From the NCBI RefSeq assembly GCF_021134715.1, contig NC_060026.1, positions 1,364,001 through 1,428,000 of the forward strand: a stretch of DNA of 64,000 nt, in the 5' to 3' direction. The translations under genes were made by a program, and so were the position numbers. Positions 37,945 through 49,719 of this stretch are shown here, piece after piece; position 1 is the first letter of the stretch, and the number at the start of each line of letters is the position of its first letter. This DNA is from Daphnia pulex. Lineage: Eukaryota > Arthropoda > Branchiopoda > Diplostraca > Daphniidae. Below the pieces are notes generated by a model, which saw only the letters and a program-made list of their open reading frames with translations, was not told the origin of the DNA and ran no database searches.

Positions 37945-39395
37945 TAATCTACTACCTAACAGCATCTTTGTGGGAGGATGTAGTGCTGTGTAGTTGTTAA
38001 CATCTTTTAAGTTCGCGTCCACGTCCTTGTGTTTGAGCAATTCCACTACTATAGTTGTGGACTTGTCCTTGATTGCGACGTGAAGAGCAGGGTTCTTCTC
38101 CATAGGGTTCGATGGGTTTCTTGAGATTTTCCGGATTGGTTCTATCTAGAATCGTTTTTAGCAAAACCCTTTTACATTTAAATTTTACAGCTAGATAAAA
38201 TGGAAGATGCCCACAAGAATTGGTGACGTTGACGTCATAATTTGGAAATTCCTTGAGAATCTTTTTGGCAACGTTCCATTTTTCTCCATACAAAGCCAAG
38301 TGCATTGCCGTGTCGCCCGTTGTGTTCACGCCATGAATATCAATGCCCTTAAATGACAAGAGGTAAGATTTGCTTTTCAACTCTTTAGTTGAAGGAAAAT
38401 ACTGCAGGGCGATGAAAAAAACATTCCGACGAAACGTTCCTTCGTCTGTTTGAATTTTGGCGCCTTTTTCCATTAAAAACTGGTCGATTGGCCAATTGGG
38501 TGTGGAGAAAACGGTGGCCCATTCGAGTAATGTGTAGCCTTGGGAGTCGACGCTGTTCAAAGATTCGCTTGTCAAATTACCGGCAAGGTCTTTAAAGTAT
38601 TCCCACCTTCCCTCTAACATAGCTTTGTAATAGTCGAATTTGGCGTCTTTTTCAATCCAGTTGTATTTAACTAATTCCGCTGGGCTGATGGACTTGATTT
38701 TCTTATTTCTCAATCCAATTCGGTGAGTCGATGAAAGCACTTATCGGCGTCGACCACTTTTCCCCTCCGTCGTTTGATTTTTCGAATACAAAAGTTGCGA
38801 AATTGTGGCAATTCGCAAACAGAAGATGATATTTTGTAGTTAGCTGATTGGTTTCCCAAATGGCTCGCAATAAATATTCAAGGGCCTTATAATTGCCCCT
38901 AGCACTTTTTTTTGGTATGACTGGCCAAAGTCTTCTGACAGGTTCCTTCTTTTCAGCGTCGTATAATTTCTGTGTGACGTCCTCTTCAAATGGTGATTGT
39001 TGCAGAACTATGTACTGCCCGTTTTTTTTTTCGATGGAATACCACATCTCTTCATTCGTATTCCAGTTACTGTTACTCGTTTGGAAAACGACGAAAGCGT
39101 GAATCGCGACGGGCGATTTGAGAGATTCTCGGAGAGGATTGGAGTAAACTTGGACATTGATGATTTTATGTTCTAAATATGATTTCAGAATGTCGACATT
39201 TGCTACAGGATTCTTCAAGTACTCTGCAAAATTAGATTCGGAATATACCTTGTGGTTTACCAACAAATATTCTCGGAGGGATTGCTCTGATATTATACTG
39301 GTTGAGTCCTTTTCCTTATCGACGTGCTGTACGTACAGCAATTGTTTGGTGAAATTTTCCCCCATGGCGAGGTCCGATGAACCGCATTTTGACAT
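37945..39395 (-). pseudogene. Frameshifted copy of the papain-like/ankyrin gene
   Basis: Clear paralogue of the intact gene at 46424-48496 (LLYVQHVDKEK, GQYIVLQQSP, LTTKYHLLFANCHNFATFVFEK, NLTSESLNSVDSQGYTLLEWATVFST, DIHGVNTTGDTAMHLAL). The frame breaks at about 38725, where a net 4 bp insertion relative to the intact copy throws it off after SAFIDS. It breaks again near 38105, after TNPENLKKPIE. The last piece resumes in another frame (NPALHVAIKDKSTT...VDANLKDVNN) and homology fades near 37950. Most C-terminal ankyrin repeats are missing. Splicing does not explain the shifts: no suitable GT-AG pair was seen. Confidence 0.8.
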
Positions 39396-39960
39396 TCCAA
39401 AAACCATCAAATCAAAGATCAACCTTTTATATTCCTATGGAATTACGGTATAATATACTGCGATTAGAGTGGAATAACAGAAAAAGACAATGATTTGATT
39501 TACCTTGAATGAGGTGGGAGAGGAGATAAAAGGTAAACTTATCGGCATTCGCCTCTGTGGTAAAATGGTGCATCAGTAGAAACGACGAAGGGTATACCCG
39601 ATTTTAGAAGGTTATAGCGCAGAGACAACTTTCACTTTAAAAAAAAGGGTTCAGTCGAGAGTAAACTCGAAGCGGCTGTTCCGCTTTGGTACTACACACC
39701 ACACTGCACTGCCACCTGGGACAAAATTGTGATCAATTGTAATCCATCATATTCCATTGTTTTTCCCAGTTTTTACATAAAACACAAAGTAAAAAAAAAT
39801 GGCTTTAAAATGTTGTGGGAATATTTTGATAGTTGTGTAGAATTCTGAGTGCATCTTGTTTGTTTTTTTACCAACCATTTACAATATTTTAAAATCCACG
39901 TGTATTTTTGGCATTAGCAAATTACGTTTGAATTTATCTGATTTTCATTTCTAATTTTCT

Positions 39961-40230
39961 AGTGTTGGGTGACGTCGACGGTCAACTTGGCAGATATGAC
40001 CGACCGTGCAAGAGGACGATTGAATTTCATCAGCTATGCTGTTTTCCTCTTCTCTCTGAGCTTCTACTGAGCCACAGTCATCAGCTTCTCCACACGTGAT
40101 TCGCGATCAGGCGCGGCAACATTTTCCCTTCCGGAACCCATCACCTGGAAACTGTCAAGGACCTTTGCCCAGCTTATATAAAATGTCATGTCCATAACAG
40201 GTCAGTTACCCAAAGTTTCTTTCTTATTGT
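39961..40230. repeat. Duplicated segment, copy 1 (with 53614-53850)
   Basis: Shares with 53614-53850 the blocks GTGACGTCGACGGTC, ACTTGGC, AAGAGGACGATTG, CTTCCGGAACC and AACTGTCAA, and ends at ATAGGTCAGTT or ACAGGTCAGTT. It contains a TATATAAAA motif near 40178. It lies just downstream of the 3' end of the protease-homologue gene, so it was probably moved with a copy of that locus. Confidence 0.6.
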
Positions 40231-40472
40231 AGGACCCGTATTGTCGCGAAAGGATTTTTATTTTATATAGAGAGAATTTGCTAGACTTTGGGGTAGTGTT
40301 GATACATTTCAGAATTCTTTTAGGGTTTTAAATAATCATCAATATTATCACTCAACTAAAAACGAATTCAACAAATTGTAAAACTAGAAAAAAAATGGCT
40401 AGAATTTCAGAATCGTGTCGTTCCGTGTTGTTCGTCGTCTTGGGCCAATTTCCGATTGGCCGGTTTACACTT

Positions 40473-42345
40473 TTATTTTATGTGTGTGTCAATCCAGGCC
40501 CTGAACGCAGCCACTCGGGTTTTCAGGCCGTTGGTAGCGCAATCTGTCGATATAAGAAAACAATTAAAATCCGCCCGTCTATTTCCTATATAATATGACT
40601 ATATAATGCACTTACCCTTGGTGTAGCTGTTGATTCCGACTATGGTCCAGGCCCCTGGCGATGGTAAAGTGACGACTGGACCGCCGACGTCAATCTAAAA
40701 GTTATAAACCACATCTATCTGTTAATATTACCAAGTCGTCTCAAGTCTAGAAAATGGAACTATATGGGTGGGTATATACAGGTGCGATATAATTTAGTCG
40801 TTAATAACTTACCAGACACGTGTATCTATTACCAAAAGTCGAAGTAATACAGAGAGTGTTGTCCGTCACGTATTTGCCAGGGGTCTCGATTGCCTTGCAG
40901 TCGAAATTGGACATGATGGAAACCTTGGCTTGTTGCAATTCTCCATTTTGCAATGCTGCGCCTATTATTAAAGATGAATTGAACAATTAAAGAAATAATT
41001 CATCAGATAATGGACCAGTGAGTTGCTGGTGATGTTTCGCTATGTTACCAGGGGCTCGTCCCCATCCCAAAATCACGGCAGGTTGGTCGACGAATTGGTC
41101 GGGGTCGGTACTGGCCGTTGGCAGACAAACGGGAGCGACAGTCCTGGATAAATCCACGGGTGCGTCCAGTGATACGATGGCGATATCGTTGGCCTAATCC
41201 AAATTCAAATCAACTTTAAACAAACGTCAAAATGAAACTTTTGTCGTCGTGTTGTTTGGCAACTTACGTAGGTCAAGGCGTTGTATCCGTAGTGCAGCAT
41301 AACTCTGCCGATTCTCCTAGTCATTTGGACGTCCGTTAGATTCGAGAAATGCATCCCAAACAATAAGGTCACACCATTCATCTCAAACAGAGACATTCTT
41401 GACACGCAGCACGAGACAAATGAAAGAGATTAAAAACGTTGACTTTATTAACCAACTGATGTGAAATTGTGAATGTATCATAAATGCCGTGAATGAATTT
41501 ACTTTTCCAGACATTGGGCCGCCAGTAGGACTTTGGTGTCACTCAACAAAGTTCCGGTGCAAAATATGGAACCGTCGCTATTTTTCAGGGCTACCTGAAT
41601 TTCCAATTGATTTCAAGATGTTTCAAAATGTCTAGTGGCATATTTCTAATTGACAAAAGTCAAAAACTCACCATGAAAGGCCACGCGCCTTTATTGGCAT
41701 CAATTCCGCCTGCGACCCTTTCGGTTATCAAGGCCCTTGTTGTGGGCATGGCGGCCGGTCCCCTGCCGCACTTGCGCATTTGTTTGACGGCCAGCAGACT
41801 GTTGAAGAATTCTTCGTATTCGACATCGGACGGTGTTTTGGGTGGAGGATTAGTAGGACGACTATTAGGACTAGGATATCCGTATGAATAGGACCATCCA
41901 CTGGGTCGCTGTTGCTGCAGGTGACACAGAGAAAACATTCGTTTAATCCAATTGACAAATTAACAACAAAATTATTGAAAAAAACTATTACTGTGTAAAT
42001 CGTCGTGTAAGGATCGAAGAATGGTTGCTGCTGGGCGAATCCCGGCTTGGCAACTTTGCTGCCGTACAGTGGCTGGCTGTAGTAAGACGGAGCAAATTCG
42101 ACATTGATAACTGCAATCAAACAATTGACTCGTCAATTAAAGATGGAAAAGAAGTTATATTGTGAAGTTGTGTTCGGTTGTGTTTCATTACAATCGATGA
42201 TGATGGCATCGTCTGTGCGGGAGACGCGAGGATGAAAGGCGAAACTGGACGCCGGGCTGATGCAGCAGTAACTCAGCAGTAGAGTCACGAGCGCAGAGAA
42301 GAAGAAGAGAACGGGGGATGAATAAACTAGTCGATGGCCCGACAT
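40473..42345 (-). CDS. Catalytically dead trypsin-like serine protease homologue
   Basis: Secreted chymotrypsin-fold protein. Nine exons in phase: 42345-42192, 42110-41992, 41914-41672, 41594-41503, 41397-41268, 41193-41049, 40961-40813, 40694-40616, 40543-40473; 393 aa. A signal or anchor segment (about 10-35) and a Pro/Gln/Tyr-rich linker lead to RVAGGIDANKGAWPFM, an activation-site start. The usual TAAHC is LLAAQC, so catalytic His is Gln (199). The Asp is kept in ANDIAIVSLD (249). GDSGGP is IDVGGP, so catalytic Ser is Val (347). The fold end is intact (WTIVGINSYTKGDC, VAAFRAWIDTHIK). Arthropod serine-protease homologues commonly act as cofactors in clotting, melanisation or adhesion; which role applies here is unknown. 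Confidence 0.88.
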
Positions 42346-42647
42346 TTAATCCTGAATCTGATGCAAGTTATACGTAAAAACATTTTATAATTGTACGCAT
42401 CATATTTAGTCATAGTCAGAATTCGAAAATGCTTGTGTGTTTATAGCGTTTGAAATTGAAAACTAAATGCTAGTAGAGTTTAGTACTTAAGTTATACAAA
42501 TGACTGGAATTCAATAGTGTGTGTGTTTTTAATTGAATGAAATGATTATAATAATTGTTTTACTATATACCTTGATTCTCGCAGATGACTAGATACGTCC
42601 AACTTCAACGAACAAGTCAATGATTTGCTTTCGTGAGATGACTTTCC

Positions 42648-42655
42648 TTTTTATA
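42648..42655 (-). promoter_or_regulatory. TATA box of the protease-homologue gene
   Basis: TATAAAAA on the minus strand. A leader exon ending at a donor near 42571 (AAG/GTATAT) and an acceptor just before the ATG at 42345 (TTCAG/GATTAA) complete a plausible 5' structure. Confidence 0.55.
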
Positions 42656-45600
42656 TTGGCCGGCTGCTGCTGCTGGGACTCGGGACACTGATGATGAAGC
42701 ACCAAACCCTTATTAGAAGATTCGCCGTCCATATTTAATAAGCGTGTATGCTGCGATGAATCGAGCAATAACCGCACTTGGAAAAAGGGAGGAGACAAAT
42801 CAATCGGACCAGATGTCGGGAATTGGTAAATTATTGGCGAGGACACAGACGGAATACATAAGAGTAAGCAACAGCAGCACGGGTCCTCAATAACTCCGGT
42901 TATTCCGGCTAAACGGACACCATGTATAGACCGATGTGTATAGATATGCTGTCCAACCGACCCTTGTCTACACTGGTGCACATCATTCAACTATTAAAGA
43001 AACCTGGGCCATCCAGCGGTTACGCGTCGTTGTGCATCTGACATTCGATACATTATCCATTACAGCCTGAATTGTCATTGCATCCAACATCATGTTTTCT
43101 GCATTTGTCTCACATTTATCTTTTTGTATAGAGAAAACCAGTTTTGACGTGTGGCGAAAGATTTTTCTGGTATGTAATGACAAATGACACGCAATGATCC
43201 ACTTCAAGCACTAAGAAAAGTTTTAGTTTCGTTGCAGGATGAGTCAACGCCCTTTGCAGTTTTCTTGTGCGTGCATGTACCTACCAAAGTGCAGTTCACT
43301 TCACCTTGAAATATTTTATGATTATTCTTCAATATTTGTTGATTTATTCTCCAACGTCTTTTGCTCTCCATTTCATTTCGTTTCTTTTTCTAATTTTTAT
43401 TATGGCGTTGGACCAGGAGTTGGGAATACTTTTATGGCAACATTTTATTATTGGGAATGTAGAATTGATTATAAGAGACATTTTCGAGACCGTGGAGAGC
43501 CACTAACATCAACAGTACAAGGAGTTGACAACTAAAACAAATCTAATGGAAATTTTATTCGTAACGTCCAAGGGGTTGTCATAACTTTCTGTTGAGTGAA
43601 ACAAAGCCAAAAGTTTAGTCTTTGTCGTTTACTAATTTATTTGTATCATTTCTTACAGTGAAGTTGGGCCTTTTTACCAATCTAACGTAGCACATGCTGA
43701 GGAGTACTCGAACAAAGGTGTTGGAGGTCGGAGATGTTTCCTCACATGTTATTGTTGGCAGGGCTCCTATTTATTCTTGCTCCGACACTTCCCTCATGAG
43801 AAAAATAGATCTCGTGACGTAAGAGGGTAAGGATCAGTTTGATTTCAATAACTGCTTGTTAATAAGACTGATACGGTTGTAGGAGTGAATGTGCTGATGT
43901 GCCCTTTTCCACATAATGCAGTTTTCTTCTAGTCTTTGCGAATAGAGTTGATAAGAAAACCTGATTTAGTCATTTTTGGGGAAGCCCGAGCATTATCACA
44001 TGCTTCAATCAATGTTTCTAGCTGTCATCACATTTCTTTATCTCGTCTCCACTCTCCAGTAAATTAATTCGTTGAATTGATTATAATTGGATTCTGATTG
44101 AGAATGACATCCAGCAAAAGAGATGAAAAGTCAAGTCTCAACCAACCAGCACAATGATCCCATCATCCTCTACTCCATCGGCCCGTAGCAACAAGCATGA
44201 CGTGTGCCATTACGTCATATTCAATACCGACATTTTGTCCACTTCTGTCCAGTCCGAGTCGATTTATAGAAAATGGCGTTAATCAAAGGACATGATATAT
44301 TACCAATCACGCTATGACGGAAGAGAAATGCATATTGTATCGATCCCATACCGTCCACTTTTTTCAAATCACGCGCCAAAATTGGTGCGACACGAGACAA
44401 TGGGCCGTGGGAGGAGGTGGGGTGATGAAATGAAATTCAAGATGGCCGCCACTTTTCGAACCCCTCCCCTTTTCTTGAGAAAAACTAGGCCGGCGGGGGC
44501 GGGGCTAATTTTCAGTTGGTCCCTGAGCCTCTGCCTGTACGGTTGTTCCACAGTGTCGTGGTGTCGTCGTCTCTGTGACACCGAAATAGTTTCTTGTTTC
44601 TTTATTCCGTCAGTTATTTAGAATTTTGTTTTTGTGCTGGACTATATTAAACTATTAAAGGCGTTTCCTGAATGATTGCAGCCATCCAGTTTTAGTTTTG
44701 CTTCGTTATTTAAAGGTATGGAATGAACAAAGGTGCGTGACTCATCGTTAATTTTCCCGCCATGTTGAGTTATCAGCCAGAAGTAGGAGAAAATGGTGGA
44801 ATGTGCAATGAAATTAGAGCTGTAGTTATATTTTACATATTGGCTTTCATTCGACTTGATGGTAGACAAAATGTTGCACGTCTTTGAAAGAAATAGTCAT
44901 TCTTATAGTCTGGGCTGACGAACCAATTCTGATGGGTAGGCAACACGCGGGAAATGTGTTGGCAATACAAACAGAAATCTCAATTCATCAAGATTACATC
45001 AATTAATATTTGAGTTTTTAAATAGCTGGCTTTCAAAATACCTGACGGAAAAGAAAGTCGAATTGATCCTGCTCGGTAACAACACAGTGTCAAGTCAGTT
45101 TCTTGAAAGATGGATCAACCCTGCATATTATTTCATTTTCTGGTGAAGTATCATCCACAATTCTGTATTGTTGTAATGTTTAATTTGACATGAGGTCTCT
45201 TAATTTTTTTATTTTTTGTTCGTTTTTGCTTGGGCTAAACAAGATCCTTCCTGGAAACTCTATACGACATCATCTGGCATTTTGTGGCTAAATCTGAGTG
45301 GAAATTTAAACCGTGGTCCACCTCTGCTGGAAATCCTGTGTGTTTGTTTGCTCCTTTTCTAACATATTTGTGCAACATCTACATGGTATGAAAACCAAAT
45401 TCTGTTCTTTTAATGAGTTGAGATGTGTTTAAATCTTCAATCAGTTTTGTTTCTTTTAGGATGTGGAACTATTAGAGCGCAACAACAACCGGAAGTAGTA
45501 ATGGACCTTTTCGTGAGGATTAAGTGGAACGCACTACATGGTCCGTTGTTTCTTGCCACAGTGGTAAAGCTGTCAGCCGAAAGCGTGAGGCATTGTTATT

Positions 45601-46423
45601 TCGTTTTTCCTCTGCTAAGAAGTTTTTACTTTTAGATCTATCTAATGAGTTCGGCCCCTACTACTCGATGGCAGAATATCTAATCCCTGATAATTAATTT
45701 CAACAAGTGTCGGTTGTGTAGAATTGAATTTGATGGTATTGCCAACAATCAGGACAGTCGAGCGTTGTATAGACTTGAGCAGTTAACCTGTCGACTACTG
45801 TTCTAGTTAAATTATGTGTCTAAGAGTAGTTGGGTGGTAAGGGATCGTTACACGCATTCTCGAGGTTGAGGTCTCCTTGTGGACACTGTAATTGTGTAAC
45901 GTGTAGTTTGGCTGTGCTGAAGTGTTTTTTTTTATTATCAAATTGGTGATGTCTTGATTGTGATGCGCACAAATCACAACGATTTATATGTTTTTCTTCA
46001 AAAGTTGCTTGTATGAAACCCCGATTTCCATTGAACATAGATGAATCCCCGTCACTTAATTTGTCACAAAATTAGAGTAAATTCAATTTAACTTTATTAT
46101 GCTACATTAAACTTTTCTTTCTTTTTCAAGGATGCCTCCATTGACCGTGGGACCTGTTTGATCACCAGCCATACGAAACGGACATGTGTTGTCGGAAATC
46201 TGAAGAGTTGACGGATTAAACAACCCTCACCGTCTCTGTGGATTAGATTCAGGTACACACAACTTTACCTGACCTCACATTATTTAAAGTGGATTATTCA
46301 AATTACATTTCTAACAAAATGTTATTCCAACACATAAATCGGTGGTACAAGTTTAAATCGAGCTCGTTTATTTTTCTTATACTACAATGGTTCGGTACAA
46401 GTAATTCTTTAACAGACATCGGC
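42656..46423. other. Intergenic region, no gene seen
   Basis: 3.8 kb between the protease homologue and the papain-like/ankyrin gene. Open frames are short and lack conserved motifs. No RNA gene, transposon or repeat was recognised. Confidence 0.4.
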
Positions 46424-48496
46424 TTATTTCTCTAGAAGGATAGTTAACAAATCAATTGGCATATCTTCCCACAAAGAAGCCAAAAAGCGTGCTGTTTGGT
46501 TTTTGTTATTGTTTAGATTAAAGTCAATTTCTTTGCATTTGAGCAGTTCCTTTAGCGCAGTTGCGGACTTGTACATAACAGCAAGATGAAGAGCAGTGTT
46601 TCCGTCTACTTCTTGGGCGTTGACATTGGTTGATTTTTCAAGAATTACTCTGAAAAAATCAATTGGAATATCCACCCACACAAAAGCCGAAAGGAGTGCC
46701 GTTAGATTTTGGTTGTTTTTGAGATTCACGTCCACGTCATCTCGTTTGAGCAGTTCCTCCACCGCAGTTCTGTTTTCTAATGCAATTGCCAAGTGAAGAG
46801 CGGTATTTCCATTTTCGTCTTGGGCGTTGATGTCTGTCGATTTTTCTAATATTTTTGTGAACAATTCAATTGGCATATTCTTCCACAAAAAAGCGTAATG
46901 TAGTGCTGTATGGTTGTAGTTGTTTTTGAGGTTCACGTCCACGTCCTTGCGTTTGATCATTTCTTTTACGGCAATTTCTGACTCGGACCTAATTGCAAAT
47001 TCAAGAGCAGTCCATCCATCTTTTTCTTGTGCGTTGACGTCGGTTATAATTACTCTGAACATTTCAACTGGAATATTCTTCCACAAACAAGCGAAATGTA
47101 GTGCTATTCCGTTGTTGTTGTTTTTGAGGTTCACGTCCACGTCATCTCGTTTGAGCAGTTCTTTTACGGCAATTTCTGACTGGTTATCAATTGCATCATG
47201 AAGAGCAGTCCATCCGTTTACTTTTTGTGCGTTGACGTTTTCCGAATTGGTTCGAGCTAAAATCTTTTTGATCAAGACCATTTTACATTTAGGGTGAACA
47301 GCTAGATGAAGCGGTGTGTACCCCAAAGAATTGCTTGCGTTGACGTCATAATCTGGAAATTGATCAAGAATTCTGTCGGCCACGTCCCATTTTTCTCCGT
47401 TCAAAGCCAAGTGCATTGCCGTGTCGCCTGTTTGGTTCACGCCGTGAATATTAATCCCGTCAAATGACAAGTACCGAGATTCTTTATTCGAAGGAAGATA
47501 TTGCAGGGCGATGAAAAACACATTGCGCCGAAATAATCTTTCGTCGTCTGTTTGAATTTTGGCGCCTTTTTCCTTCAAGAACTGGTCGATTGGCCAATCG
47601 GACGTGGAGAAAACGGTAGCCCATTCGAGTAACGTGTAGCCTTGGGAATCGACGCTGTTTAAAGATTCGCTCGTCAAATTACCGGCAAGGTCTTCAAAGT
47701 CCTGTCTCCTTCCCTCTGCCATGGCTTTGTAATAGACAAATTTTGTGTCTTTTCTTCCATGGTATTTGAGTGTATCCGCTTCGATTTCGGTTTGGCTTTT
47801 CTTATTACTCAATCCAATTTGGTCGACGAAAGCACTAATCCACGTCGACCACTTCATTCTCCCAAGACTTGCCTCTTTAAAGACAAATTCAGCAAAGTTT
47901 TGGCAGTTTGAAGATAGAAGGTTATATTTGGTAGTTAGCTGATTGGTTTTCCAAATGGCTCGTATTAAATATTCGAGTTCCTTTCCATTGCCTCTAGCAA
48001 AACTTTCTCGTTCCACCGGCCCAAGTCTTTTGACAAGTTTCTTCTCTTCGGGGTCATATAATTTCTCCATGACGTCTTCCATGTTTGGCGATTGCTGCAG
48101 AACTATGTACTGCCCGTTTTTTTCCATGGAATACCACATCCCATTCTGCGTCTTCAAGTTCTCAGTCCAGAAAACGACGAAAGCGTGAATGGTGACAGCC
48201 GTTTTAGGGGTTGCTGGAAGTGGATTGGTGTAGACCAGCGCGATTACAACTATCTCATCTTGCAAAGATGATTTCAGAATGTCGACATTTGCTTTAGGAT
48301 TTCTCAAGTACTCTGCAAAACGAGAGTCTGAAAATATTTGGCTGTCTCCTAGGAAATATTCGTGAAGGGACTGCTCGGAGATTGTACTGGCCGTGTTTTT
48401 TTCTTTATCAACGTGTTGTACGTACAGCAACTGTTCAGTGAAAATCGAAGTGAAAATTCCCCCCTTGGCCTGGTGCAATGAACCAAAACGCGACAT
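46424..48496 (-). CDS. Putative papain-like N-terminal domain plus ankyrin repeats
   Basis: Single-exon gene, 690 aa. Residues 20-210 form a domain I cannot place in a named family: IHAFVVF (His 104), NGQYIVLQQSP (127-137), LTTKYNLLSSNCQNFAEFVF (188-206, Cys 198). The SNCQNFAEF motif after an upstream IHA resembles the NlpC/P60-LRAT-PPPDE type of permuted papain fold, whose Cys sits in NCxxFA/V. This is inference from motif only. From about 270 to 690 there are many ankyrin repeats (NGWTALHDAIDNQSEIAVKELL, GNTALHLAIALENRTAVEELL, GNTALHLAVMYKSATALKELL), each with a conserved KRDDVDVNLKNN linker. That regular unit of about 65-70 residues suggests recent internal duplication. A decayed paralogue sits at 37945-39395. 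Confidence 0.75.
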   Translation of the reverse strand: MSRFGSLHQAKGGIFTSIFTEQLLYVQHVDKEKNTASTISEQSLHEYFLGDSQIFSDSRFAEYLRNPKANVDILKSSLQDEIVVIALVYTNPLPATPKTAVTIHAFVVFWTENLKTQNGMWYSMEKNGQYIVLQQSPNMEDVMEKLYDPEEKKLVKRLGPVERESFARGNGKELEYLIRAIWKTNQLTTKYNLLSSNCQNFAEFVFKEASLGRMKWSTWISAFVDQIGLSNKKSQTEIEADTLKYHGRKDTKFVYYKAMAEGRRQDFEDLAGNLTSESLNSVDSQGYTLLEWATVFSTSDWPIDQFLKEKGAKIQTDDERLFRRNVFFIALQYLPSNKESRYLSFDGINIHGVNQTGDTAMHLALNGEKWDVADRILDQFPDYDVNASNSLGYTPLHLAVHPKCKMVLIKKILARTNSENVNAQKVNGWTALHDAIDNQSEIAVKELLKRDDVDVNLKNNNNGIALHFACLWKNIPVEMFRVIITDVNAQEKDGWTALEFAIRSESEIAVKEMIKRKDVDVNLKNNYNHTALHYAFLWKNMPIELFTKILEKSTDINAQDENGNTALHLAIALENRTAVEELLKRDDVDVNLKNNQNLTALLSAFVWVDIPIDFFRVILEKSTNVNAQEVDGNTALHLAVMYKSATALKELLKCKEIDFNLNNNKNQTARFLASLWEDMPIDLLTILLEK

Positions 48497-49412
48497 TTCT
48501 TCGCCTTGTTATGACATAGTTGATTTGTTTTTATTTCTGGTTATTCTTAAATTCCTATATGGAATGACTCCAACAAATAATCGGATTTAAGTGATGAAAC
48601 AACAGAAATTAGTAATGATTTGATTTACCTTTTGACAGAGTAGTAAAAGTGGCGACTGCCTTGTGTCTTAATGTAAAGAAATTTGATTTACAACTAGAAG
48701 TGAAAAAAAAACACACCTTAGTTAGTTAGTTACACTATAGATATTAATTTCTCAGGTGACTTGCCACACCCAAACAGCTGACATTTTAACATATTAGTAT
48801 AGTGTTGGTAAGAGTAGGATAGAAGCGGCTTTTTCGCTCGTCCTCTGCCCTCAGGGATATTCCATTGACGCACGTAGGAATGCTTGAGCTTGACATAGTA
48901 ATATTACGTAATCATTCTATGCATTATTAGCCAGGAAAGTTAAAATTCACCACCTTTTGATTTGAAAAATTGGCCATTGAATATGAGACTCTTGTTTCCG
49001 AGAGGGTCGCCGGCTCTTCACCGTCTAGCTCGGTCGGGGCCGACCATCTACACCACCCACGTCAATTTTTCATTCCCGTCGTCATATTTGTGTAAAGTAA
49101 TGAGCTGAAAGGGCAATTGATGGACGTTCCACGCTGGCGCAAAGGAAAGTTAAAAATTGGTTATGTCTTGACGTAAATTGAATAAGCTCAGCTGCATTAT
49201 TCATTTTTATTCATTCACAAAATGTTTTGTATAAGAGGGCAGATCCACGCGCGTACTGACGTCACTCGCCACAGACGTCAGTTGTTGTGACGTAAGCATA
49301 CAGCCCATCTTAGACTTGTTGTTATCCATTGGAAACTGATGAATGTGTTATTACTATATTACTACTATAAAGTCATGTTCGATAAGTAATTTTATCTGGT
49401 CCATTTAATGAC
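48497..49412. promoter_or_regulatory. Intergenic region with CRE cluster
   Basis: Upstream of the ankyrin gene. TATAAGA (49230-49236), TGACGTCA (49257-49264), GACGTCA (49274-49280) and TGACGTAA (49288-49295) lie within 66 bp. No coding exon follows on the plus strand. The cluster may be the relic of a promoter carried with the duplicated segment that follows. Confidence 0.4.
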
Positions 49413-49719
49413 GGAGTTTATTATTTTTTTTATGCCGGAATTGGCCCATCAAAATTTTAACAACAGAATAAAGTAAAGGGATAAACAAATCGAATTCAAG
49501 GGAAATGAAAGAAGAAATAGCGCACGAAATTAATAAACTGTCAGAAACTGATCCGGATCGGCGGAACAGTTTGGGCCTTTCATGCGCATCTTTTTTTCAT
49601 TTATCGCATTTCTTTTGCGACGTGTGTTAAAAGATAATTTGTATCGAAATTTCATGTCTAGTGATCATACACTGAAATCAAAAACCATCTACATTTCCAA
49701 TTACATCAAGGGTTCGATT

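Noticed and set aside
42589-42990. 133-codon minus-strand ORF with a Cys run upstream of the protease homologue
   Set aside because: Overlaps the TATA box and leader of that gene; no domain, signal or splice context supporting a protein.
45423-45635. Possible small secreted protein
   Set aside because: The hydrophobic start is weak and the rest shows no cysteine pattern or conserved motif.
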